Source of the DNA: Pycnopodia helianthoides
Lineage: Eukaryota; Echinodermata; Asteroidea; Forcipulatida; Asteriidae
Assembly: GCA_032158295.1 (NCBI GenBank)
Contig: CM063244.1
Coordinates: 28,451,848-28,515,847 of the forward strand
Length of the DNA stretch: 64,000 bases
Reading direction: 5' to 3'
The notes beneath the pieces were generated by a model, which saw only the letters and a list, made by a program, of their open reading frames with translations, searched no databases and was not told the DNA's origin. Made by a program: the position numbers and the translations under genes. Positions within the stretch are counted from its first letter, which is position 1, and each line of letters starts with the position of its first letter. Positions 30,007-40,400 of the stretch are shown here, one piece after another.

Positions 30007-30132
30007 ACACCACCATGACCCGAATTAAAGCCCCGACACTATGGTACACAAACGTCAATGCATCCCAGTAATGGTGGAAAGCACTGGTACAGGAAAATTG
30101 AAATAGAGCTAAAATGGATTGGTCTACACTTA

Positions 30133-30275
30133 TGGTTAAAAATGGTCTAGTGGTGAGACATCTGCTCTAGAATGCGGGGGACACAGGTTCAAATCCCACC
30201 CGAGTAGAATGCCTGTGGATTTTTTTCTTCTGCAGGACTTTGGAAAGCACTGAGTATGCAGTGCTTATTACCCCA
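30133..30275 (+). repeat. tRNA-derived SINE family C
   Basis: A-box-like tggtctagtggtgagacatc and B box ggttcaaatccca, then the body ctgcaggactttggaaagca and tgagtatgcagtgcttatt. Inverted relative at 10920-11065. Confidence 0.75.
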
Positions 30276-30409
30276 CGTTGTAGAGTAAAACAAAAAAAAT
30301 TACAGATATTTTAATGGACGTTTGAAAAACATCGGTAACCTGATTTAAAATAAACCTAAGTTACCAAATAGTTAAAATTCTTAAATATTTTGCCTGAGTT
30401 TGGACAAAT

Positions 30410-30465
30410 CAGTACTGCACAGCCAGGCCTTACCATTAGTACTGCACAGCCAGGCCTTACCATGG
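30410..30465 (+). repeat. Two-copy 27-bp tandem duplication
   Basis: agtactgcacagccaggcct taccatt occurs twice back to back. Confidence 0.85.
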
Positions 30466-30766
30466 CCCCAAGCATATTAAACTTATTAGAATCAAGGTCC
30501 AAAGGTGGAAATGTTGAGCTACCCATTGTTTTTAAATATTGATGATTGATATCAATGGAGAGATATCAATTTCACTGTGTATTTATTCTTAAGAATGAAA
30601 TTCTTACAGAGATAATTTTTTATATTTTGATTTAATTTTTTTTTTTTAAATCTCATTCAAAATGTCATTTGACGGCATGTGTCAGGAAACCGAGTACTAT
30701 ATCAGTGATGAGAATACTCAGACTTTCATCTGAATTCAGAATTGTTTGTGGTAACCTTTGTTTACA

Positions 30767-31082
30767 AAAAGAGTAACCTTGTACGTTCCAGGGCATCACC
30801 TGGCAGGCAAGATACTAAACTGGTCATGTGGGAAACTTGACGGTTTTTTGTCATAATGTCTGTATAAATTCAAAAGTTATAAAAGTAACAGCTGAGCAAG
30901 TTTTGAGATGTGCCCCCTTTTCCTCATTTGAAAACGTCATAAAAATCGTGTGTGCAATCTCCATAAAATATAAGATTTGAATGTGTTCTTCCATTTGAGC
31001 TGTGTACAAATCATGCCTGCTGGAAGTCCAGGCTCTGTGGCTTTTCAGCAAACATGTGATGTCACAGGTCACATGGTCTATA
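30767..31082 (+). repeat. 310-bp interspersed repeat, copy 2
   Basis: acaaaaagagtaaccttgta to cacaggtcacatggtctata; about 85 percent similar by eye to 29693-30006, 0.8 kb away. Confidence 0.85.
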
Positions 31083-31726
31083 AAGAAGTCATGCTCTTTG
31101 ATCTGCTTCTCTAGCGCTGAGGATACTGCTCCCATAAGCTCCTCGAAATCTACAACTCTAGGGGTTACCAAAAGGTGGAAATGCCATCATTTTGACATAC
31201 CTCCTACGATCTGGATCTAAGTTTCAGACCTTTTTTTTGTCAGCATTGACTCTCACCCCTGCTGTATTTGATGAACCCAAATAATGCAGATAGGACCAAT
31301 AGCACCACTGTTTCTTATCTTCTTATTTTTTTTTATGAAAACAGAATTAGCTGTTGCAAACTGCTTACCAACCAAAAGGACCTACGGTATAAATGCAAAG
31401 CAAAATGTTTAATGGCCTCACGGTTCCACCCTAGCAGAGTCTTTCTCAAAGGCGTTCTCTTTTTTTAGCCGTTGAGAACTGCTGTTCTAGGGTCGATGTA
31501 TGAGACTATTTACAATTGTTTGCTTGTTATTTTATGTACAGCTATATTAATGCTTTCCTAAGAAATGTAATGCTTGCTTGCCAGAACAGTAACATGTGTA
31601 CTCAACAATGGAGGGTGTAAACACTGGTAAATAGTTCGCCATTTGAACACACATACTCTAATTTTCTTGAGGCTCCAATGAACGGTTGAGCTTAAACTTT
31701 CACAGGTTTGAGAAGTAACTATTATT

Positions 31727-31966
31727 TCAAATAGTAAACTTGCGCGTACAACCATGTATTTGTGGGATTGTTGGCTCTGAAAAGAGCCGGTGTGATCTTG
31801 ACGTTTCGAACAGTATACTCTGCTCGTCTTCAGTCTCCATTTCTCCTGAAGATGAGCAGAGTATACTGTTCGAAACGTCGAGACCACACCGGCTCCTTTC
31901 AGAGCCAACACTCCAACAAAAGAGATCTAATACATGGTTGTACCCGCAAGTTTACTATTTATTTAT
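31727..31966. repeat. 240-bp palindromic fold-back with cgaaacgtc cores
   Basis: Left arm (atagtaaacttgcg ... gtacaaccatgtatt ... cttgacgtttcgaacagtat) mirrors the right arm (31845-31966). The central 130 bp pair almost completely (arms of about 61 nt around tctccatttctc). Both arms carry the same hammerhead-like core, on opposite strands. Confidence 0.88.
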
Positions 31967-33829
31967 AGTTGCTTCTCATTTTGCACACCATGCAAAGCTT
32001 CAAAACACCACTTTTCACAGGGTTTTTTTTTCATGCTATATGTTCAGTCACACAAAGTGCGGATACTGGTCGTTGACAATTGTCCAATGTTTGCCCCACG
32101 CTTAAAAACGGGCTTGCATTTTGACGATGGTGAAGAAAAAATAATAATAATGACGCAAAAATTCCCTCGTCATTGTTCCGAGAAGTGTTCACAAATGTCA
32201 TTGATTTGTCAATCAGTTCCAAGCTTATGTGGAAAATTGTGAAGTTTGTGTTTACTTTGTAGTCACACATCTTGAACAGTAAAACAACAAAAATATCAAC
32301 AAACCAAACTGATTTCAGTGCAGTGCCAGTTCTCTTTGTGTTTCCATCCTAACTATTTATAGATGTACTTGCAGCTGGTTGCACAGTGTGGCTAATTTAG
32401 TAGGTAGGATTCACAGTCCATGAAAATTTTAACCAGTTTTTGATGATTCCTGAAATATATAACGTATACTTTAACAATTTGAAATCATTTATGCTAAAAT
32501 TATAATAATGTTAAACATTTTGTTTAGTTAAGATGTGAGAATGATATGTGTAGCTAGAGCAAAAAGTCAACAAGTTACAAAAAGCAACAAATTATTTTAA
32601 AAGGCCTCGTGTTTTGACCCTAGCAGAGCTATAAAAAGGTGGTGTAAATTTTTGTAGTAATAATTTAATTTCATGCTGTCAAATATGTATATGAGAGTTC
32701 ATTTTAGGCTATGTTGATAGTTATTTTGTAGAGTCTGTAAACCTATATAATGTAACATCAAGTATAATTAGGGCTTCGTCTCTAGACCAAGTAGAGAATC
32801 ATGATCCATTTTTCCAGGGATTTTCATTTTTTTCCCCATGGCACAGCTGCCAACTCTCCCTGATTCTGCAGAAAGTTCCCTGAAAATAAACCATTCTTTC
32901 CTTGTTCTGATGAACAAATTTGACAATCTCCCTGATTATGGACACGTTGTCCCTACTATGTTGAATGTAATTCTAAACATCTCCCTGATTGTTGTACCAA
33001 ATCTCCCTGATTGCAAGATGCAATTGTTGGCAGCTCTGCCATGGCTGTGGTCAAAATCATATGCCTGTTCTGAACATTTTTGTTTTATTGCTACCTTTCA
33101 TAATATGTTTTTGTAAACAAGTTGAAATGTAAATATACTGTACTCTTCCAGAATCCAGTGACATACAGTCCTCCGTACAGAGTTTTGGAAACAATTCTTT
33201 CATGCCTTGTCATCCCTGGTGTTCTAACAAGATGTTGTGCCCAAGTCTGATAAACACCAGTATCTATCAATATTCTTTATTTAAAAAATAATAATTTTAA
33301 AAGATCTGTTATTTGTATTTATATATATCTATAAACCAATATAAACTGTAAATATTGTAAATGTTTATAATTATGAACCAATGTGTTTACAGGCAGTGCA
33401 GTCATTGTTCTATTTGTTCTGGTATTGTAAGCCAAGGTAACCATAAATTAAAGACTTTATTTTACACATGAGTTAATGTGTAACTAGCATTTAAGATTAT
33501 GTTGGAACATTTGTTAGTCAATGTAACTTTCTTGTCAAATTAATAACAATCAGTGTCAATTATTAGGTGTTTAAAAGTGCAACATTATATTTCAACCACA
33601 CTCTGTTGGTCATGCCAAAGGCTTCCCTTGAACCATCTCAACTCCTGAGGAATATGCAGCCCCAGCAGCCTCATTGGACCACGCGATGCTATTGATCATA
33701 AAATCAATGTCTACCCTCAGATGCATGTATTTACTCCTTGTGGCAGGAAAGCAATTATGGTTAACCATCTTGCCTATGTTTCTTGATCTGGAAGTGAACC
33801 CATATTCAAAAAATGCAGCCACCATGCAG

Positions 33830-33990
33830 GGCCTAATTTCGCACAGCTTGCTGAAGCAAACTATTTTGCTTTAAACAAATTTCCTGCTGAGCTATATTCT
33901 AAGCAGAAAACTAGTCAAAGACAGTATGCATGATGTGGTATTTTTTTGCTGGTAACCGTATTGTGGCAAGCAAAATGGTTTTGTGCTTAA
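33830..33990. repeat. TAAGC-rich interspersed repeat copy
   Basis: gcagggcctaatttcgcaca, aatttcctgctgagctatat, tctaagcagaaaactagtca; related to 15167-15290 and 56560-56710. Confidence 0.55.
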
Positions 33991-34249
33991 TAGAACTTAA
34001 ACACAGTGCAGCACAAATACCACTGATTTAACTGCCGGTGGATAGTACTTTTCCTAAATTCCTGAGTTTTAAGGACTCTTTGCATTATTACAGGTAAAAG
34101 AATAACATTGCAGTTTCACAATTTTCTTTTGAATTGAGAAATATCAAAGTACGTTTATTTTACAGGTTGGTTGTTTGCATGTTTTGTCGGGGTGAAGTTA
34201 AGTTTGGTGCAGCTTTCCACATCAGAGTGAAGCTGCAAATTTGTTTCTT

Positions 34250-34275
34250 CCCCCCCCCCTTTTCGGGGGGGGGGG
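34250..34275. repeat. C10-TTTTC-G11 block
   Basis: Ten C, four T, C, then eleven G. A cccttttt C G11 block also occurs at 18714-18733, in a similar sequence context. Confidence 0.95.
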
Positions 34276-35842
34276 TGATCTCTGTTATCTGATATGTTGG
34301 ACATTCTGACAGAGTATATTTCTCATATTTTTATGTTTAATATAGTTGCCATTATTTCCCTTTAATTGCAATTCTTTTAATAAGGTTTCATTGTTTGAGT
34401 TAATCAGTGTAGTTCTTGTATTGAAGGAGTTAGTTTCACAATTTTGTATTTAGTTACGCTAAGTTCAGAATTTGACATTTTATCTGATAAGATTATCATT
34501 TTGCATTGGAAAGCAAATTTTGTGAGTATTAGTTTTTTATATTTATTGTTTACCACACAAAATAACATTCTTTTACCCTATTGTGGTCAAGCATTTCAAA
34601 GTTTACCTTGAAATTAAAGATGTCATTGTTAACGGGAATTGGGTTTGTTTGGCTATTCTCATTGCTTTGAAGTTTTGTTTTGTTTTGTTTTGTTGTTTTT
34701 TGTTGGGCTTTTTGTTCTCTTTTTTCTTTCTTTTCCAAAGTTGCTGTTTGACAGGAAGTTCAAATCAATAATTAATTGTATTTTGTTGATATGCACTGAT
34801 TTAATGACAATGATTTTATCTGTTTTGATTTCAACAGCTTTTTTTTCGTTGTAGAATTCCACATTATTTTAAATCATTGATCTCAACCAAACCAAACTCC
34901 TTCAATGTTTCTGGTATTCTGGTAAGCATAATTTTGTTGTGCTTAGATACCTTTTATGATGAATCAGCTCTATAAAATTGGGCCCTTATCTTGCATGGGT
35001 TAGGGGAAAAGGCAGTGATGCATTTTCAACATAGAATATGATTTCTTTAATTTTACTTTGTCATTTTGAATCTGTCAGTCTAAGAATTACTGAATGACTT
35101 TCTTACATTAACTTTTCTCCTGTGGTTGGACAGGATATTTTTGTCCCCATCACAAATTTCCAATGATTGTCTCAGCAACTCTTCTTCACTTCAAATATTT
35201 GATTGAAAACAACCTTGGAGGGTTATTAGAACTGACAGCTGTGTCGTTGCGTAAGATTTCTCAAGAACCCTTGGCTTGTCAGTCTGAAATAAAGTTTCAC
35301 CGCTGTACTCGATTTGAAACACTGTCGCTTTCCACACGTGTGATGGCGCTGTCACAGGCCGACCGAAGAAAAAGTGGGCAGCGTAACACAGAAGCTGATT
35401 ATGCTAATCACTTAATGAATAATTCGATCTCACCCGCAGCATTGACCAATGCAACACCGTTAACTTCTTTTAGCAAGATAGAAGGGAGAATTATAAAAGT
35501 AGCGTGATATTTAGCTTAAATACACAGCTATAGAATAGTTTTAAACTAAATTTTTGTTTTATTTATTTTACCATGACACATATATATAAGAAATATGAAA
35601 GATAAAGTATTGTTTACTGTAAACTTAAGCAAATATAAAGCGTTGACGTATGCCAAAAAGTTGAATTCTTCTAAGCTTACGTGCGGCAAGTGAAAGCCAT
35701 ACGGCTGATACCTGCTGGCAAATAGACAGGTACACTGCAATGGGAGTCGTATCGTACCCAACCCCCGCCCCGTGCCTCTTTGCACGGACGTTTACATCAG
35801 TGCTAGATAGCAGACGATATTCTTATTACCGTAACATTGAGA

Positions 35843-35965
35843 ATGGCGTCTGCAGAGTGTGTGGAAGTCACTGTGTTCAACGTAAATTTGGCTAAGAACA
35901 AGAATGCGATATTCCACATTTTACCAGTGTGCGGACTTAATGACATCTGTAGTTTCACTGTATAG
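35843..35965 (+). CDS. Small 40-codon ORF upstream of Kv4 (possible uORF or first exon of an unknown transcript)
   Basis: ATG in a good context (gagaATGg) opens a 40-residue frame beginning MASAECVEVTVFNVNLAKNK and ending at TAG 35963-35965. It is 370 nt upstream of the Kv4 start, in sequence where I recognise no repeat. A gtaaat inside it (after VFN) and a gtgaat at its end resemble splice donors. I do not recognise the peptide. It could be an upstream ORF in a Kv4 5' UTR, a first exon, or chance. Confidence 0.25.
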   Translation: MASAECVEVTVFNVNLAKNKNAIFHILPVCGLNDICSFTV

Positions 35966-36333
35966 GTGAATTTACAATCAAAATGCCAGCGTACGGGTAG
36001 GAAATATTGTCTGTCACCTGAACTGTTACCGAATTTTCAGCCTTGTCAAATTTGACGGTGGATGGTGAGTTCACGTTAGTTGATGCTAGTGTTTGTTTAC
36101 TGCAGTCGTGGCGTTGCTTCCATGTAGCACGGTCTACATAATTCAACGCAGGAGGCCCCGATGACGGGCCTGGTTTTTGCCCGCCTGAATTTGAGTTGGA
36201 TTACTTGCTGGGTGCTGAGTACACCGCATCAGAGTGAGCTTCCCTTGACCTTGGTTCGATTGGGTAGCTTCCAAAATCGTTGGAAATTTCTTGCCAGGTT
36301 TACCCAGAGGAGGGAGGAGGGGCACGGAGCACC

Positions 36334-37431
36334 ATGGCCGCGGCCTGGCTACCGTTCGCCCGGGCGGCAGCGATCGGATGGGTACCGATCGCCCCAAATG
36401 CCATGCCTATTGCTCCAGAGAGACACACCACCATAAATGAAGGTGGTAGAATCATACTCAACATCAGCGGTCGCCGCTTTGAAACGTGGCGACACATGCT
36501 GGAAAAGTACCCAGACACTCTTCTTGGAAGCAACGAGAAGGAATTCTTCTTTGATGAAGATTCTGGAGAATATTTCTTCGACCGGGATCCAGATCTGTTC
36601 CGCCACATCTTGGCTTTCTATCGTACAGGCCGTATGCACTTCCCTCGCGAGGAATGCATCAGCTCTTTCGATGAGGAACTCTCATTTTTTGGGGTCATGC
36701 CGGAAATTATCGGGGACTGCTGCTACGAAGACTACCGTGACAGAAAACGAGACAATGCCGAACGCCTGATGGATGAGAGAAGCTCCGAGATGGGAGATAC
36801 TCCTGTATTACATACATACAGAGAGAAGATGTGGCGGGCATTTGAGAATCCCCATACGGGCACAGGGGCTTTGGTCTTCTACTATGTGACAGGGTTTTTT
36901 ATTGCTGTGTCTGTCTTTGCTAACGTTGTGGAAACAGTAACATGTCCTCCCTTCCCTGGCACTGTTGAGGAAGTATCATGCGGAGAACGATTACGAGGAT
37001 GCCTTCTTCTGCCTAGATACTGCGTGTGTGTTGATCTTTACTGTGGAGTATATACTGAGAGCGTATGCCGCTCCGGACCGCTGTAAATTTATGCGGAGCG
37101 TCATGTGTGTTATAGATGTAGTGGCTATAATGCCATATTACATAGGGCTCATGATGAACAGTGATGGCCTGAGTGGCATGTTTACCACGCTCCGAGTGTT
37201 CCGAGTTGTAAGAATTTTCAAATTCTCACGTCATTCACAAGGATTACGTATCTTAGGGTACACGCTGAAAAGCTGTGCAAGTGAACTTGGATTTTTGCTG
37301 TTTTCGCTGACGATGGCTATTATAATTTTCGCAACGATCATGTTCTATGCGGAGAAAAATGTTATCAATACAAAATTTTTCAGCATTCCGGCCTCCTTTT
37401 GGTATACAATAGTCACCATGACTACACTTGG
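36334..37431 (+). CDS. KCND: Kv4 exon 1: N-terminus, T1, S1-S5, first half of pore
   Basis: Start chosen at 36334 (context gcaccATGg) because the peptide [15 protein letters not shown] there is the conserved Kv4 N-terminus that binds KChIPs; an in-frame ATG at 36280 would add 18 unconserved residues. T1 spans residues 38-135, with zinc-site residues H102, C108, C129 and C130 present. S1 is about 177-201, S2 220-240, S3 256-275, S4 287-299 (R287, R290, R293, K296, R299), S5 317-340, and the pore helix ends TMTTLG. The exon is 1098 nt. The frame shifts by one between CGER (ends about 36990) and YEDAFFCLD; dropping one T at 36991-36992 gives 365 codons plus two bases, exactly the phase needed by exon 2. 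Donor gtaagt at 37432. Confidence 0.95.
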
Positions 37432-40400
37432 GTAAGTACTCAACACAATATAGACCATACATTTGTTTACAGAGTGGTGATATCGTAAGATGCTACACTG
37501 GCTCAATGGGAAAATTTATATTTTGTGTCATAATTTTCACATAAATTCAAAATTTACAAAAGCAACAGCTGTACAGCTTTTGAGATGTCCCCCCTTTCTT
37601 CATATTAAAAGTTGAGGAAAATCAGACGGTGCGATCTCCATAAAACATAAGATTTGTTGTATTCTTCCATTGAGCTGTGTACAAATGTGCCCGCCCAGGC
37701 TCTGTGGCTCTTTTGTAAACATGTGATGTCACAGGTCACATCGTCTATAGACTACAGTTTTTGTCAAGAAAACATTTGCACTTATGTTAAAATACAAGAC
37801 GATGTAACTTATAGACAGTTATCGAAATGATATTTATGGAATGCTTTGTTTTATTATAAAACTAAAAAGCATTCCACATAAGTCATTTCTGTAATCTGTA
37901 TATAATAAAGAGCTTTTTATTTCATTACCAGTTGTAAGTTTTGGATTTGTTGTCATCTTGATATTTAATATGATTAAAGATAACCTGGGAGACATGCTGG
38001 GGTGAACGTTCTAAAACAAAGGATGTCTGTTTTATACTGAAGTACAATAAGACAATGTTATGTATGATACACTATAGGACTTTAAAATACACTACCCCCG
38101 AGCAAAGATACTGACAAAAATACTCAAGAGGGAGACTGCCAACATGGGACTAGATAGTTCAGTTGGTTGAGCGCGGGAACGTTATTCCGGAGGTCGTTGG
38201 TTCAGATCCTGCTCTAGTCAATTTCTCTTTGTTCAACCCCCAATTTTTTTTTTCTATACATAATATAAAATATATATTTCATATTCTGTTTGGAAGAAAT
38301 ATTCTGTTTGGAAATGAATTTTGTGATTTGAATTCCCACAAGCTGGAGATGGGGCTGGAATTTAAAGTGGGAAATTAAATTTGCTGTTATTTTATGTTTC
38401 AACTTTATTTTCTCTTTTACTTTGAAAATTACTTATATAATGAACTACAGGCTAAAGCTCAGAAATTACACAGCAGTTATTGGATGTTTTGTTGTGGACC
38501 ACCTTGAAAAAGTTACTCTCTACTTATATCATGATATTTGAACTTATGCTTCACTAAATTATGTATCGGACAATCATCAATCTAAGACTTACATAACAGT
38601 TGCAGTCTGGAATCTTCATTAAATGTAAATTTGTTCTTGGTAATGTTGAGTGCAAGGAATTTTGCTTATTATCGGCTCAATCTCGAGATTGAGCAAAAGT
38701 CCCTCTCAATTTCGAGATAAAAGGAAAGGTCCTGCTCAAACTCAAGATTGAGTGTTCAAACTCGAGGTTGGACACTCAATTCTAGCATTTAGCCCTTGCC
38801 CTGTGGCACAAAATTTAGGGATTTTGCTTAATATGTTGATTTTGTGAAGAGTAAAGCTGCTATAAATGATGAGATAATAGTTTGGGCTGGGATTTGATGA
38901 AATTTAGTTAAACTTTAGGTTTTCTTGAACCATAAAGTTTAGTGGATGTCACAGAAGTATGCCAATACTTTCTGAAAGCAAATAATAAGAGTACGACTCA
39001 AAAGGCTAAATGGCAATTGAATCCTCAGGACACTTAATTGTTGATTCCAAATAATACAATTCATAAATAGACACAAATGACAAAGTACCGGGAGGCAAAG
39101 TTAATGTTTCAACCTTCCAGAAACAATTATGTCTGAATTTCTGTCCAAGTTTAGAGAATGCATGTAGCATTGAAGAGCCAGTAGTCCACCACCATTGCTT
39201 ACATTGTATTTCAGTTGCCGCACTCGCCTTGATATTAGAACAGCCTTGACAAAACACAAAAACTTGTTTTCGTTGTTTTTCACTAAAATGATGACCACCG
39301 ACGGAAACAATTAACTCAGAGAACTTGCTGCTGGCTGTGTTCAGGTTTTCAGATCAATTTTGAATATTCAATTTATAACAAATAAATTGACTAACGTAAT
39401 TACGTGGAAATCCTTAAATTAATATTAATTCTGGTAAAGATTAAAGAGTTGCCCGTGACTAAACCATACCAGTAAAAAGAACATCTCGGATTGTGTCCAG
39501 CATTGGCAACCAAGGTTTAATAACCCATGACCATTAGCCTATAATTATTACATTACCTGAATACTGAATACATATTCTGGTTATTTTCTTCATCAGCATT
39601 TAAAAAAAAAATTGATATTCAAAAGATATTGTCAAGAGAAAAATATTGTCAATCTGTCATGCGTGTACTTCCAATCAAGAGTCAAAATTTGATGATATTT
39701 AATTGTATAGTTGAAACGGTGACACCCACCAACACATTGAACGATTCTTACGTCAGTTACACTTTACATTCATGAGGCAGTACTGAATTCCAAGAACTAA
39801 TTAAATCTCGGTTCTTGGTCATCCTGCTGAATGTTGGCTGCGCTTGTGTACATCATAATAAGTACAATGTGGAATTAATCACTGTAACTATCAAACTTGG
39901 CATAATAAAACCGAGGCATAGACAGGTATTGCATGTTATGATCAAGCCCATTCATCCAAGTCACTGTGCAAAGAGCCTTAGCGTGGGAGGCAATAAATTC
40001 GTTTTTTCAAGACAATTATACTTCAAGTTTCGGAATATAGAGTAATGTTTGTCAATTTATACTGTGCAAGTTCCTCAACTTGCACTATAATTCAAACTTG
40101 TAGCTCAGCATACCTGTCGTTAAAGTAATGAGTGCTTTGAAACCCTCGTTATGAGGGATAAAGTGCTTAAGAACTGCATATTAATATTAGATTAGTTTAA
40201 AGGTTAAGTTGGTGCTACTTACAAAGTTCAGTTTTGGCTAGCTGCCAGAACAACCTGAAAAAAATAGTATGGCTGCTGAGTTTTAAAAGACATTGAAATG
40301 CGTGAAGCTTAATGATCACAAAGTCACTAGAGGGCAGTGACAGAGAAATGTTTCAAATCTTAGGTCCAAAATCCCTCTTTTAAAAGCCCCAAGTCACTCA

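Larger units (their letters stand above)
28317..36333. other. GRIPAP1 3' UTR/intergenic/Kv4 upstream region
   Basis: Starts with the GRIPAP1 3' UTR (an ATTAAA at 28397-28402 and a later ATTAAA near 33450 are possible poly(A) signals; neither proven). Holds one long palindromic MITE, two copies of the 310-bp ccagggcat repeat, fold-back arms and a family C SINE. From about 35500 the sequence has few recognisable repeats; tatatataag (35581-35590) is TATA-like and 36150-36330 is probably Kv4 5' UTR. No other coding exon is convincing. Confidence 0.6.

Noticed and set aside
35163..35507. 114-codon ORF between the genes
   Set aside because: No recognisable domain and no coding character visible by eye; probably chance.
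36280..36333. Upstream in-frame ATG as Kv4 start
   Set aside because: Adds 18 residues absent from Kv4 proteins; the conserved N-terminus begins at 36334 with a better start context.
36965..37086. Programmed ribosomal frameshift or short intron to explain the Kv4 frame change
   Set aside because: No slippery sequence or splice signals at the site, and no Kv4 gene is known to use frameshifting; a single inserted base is simpler.
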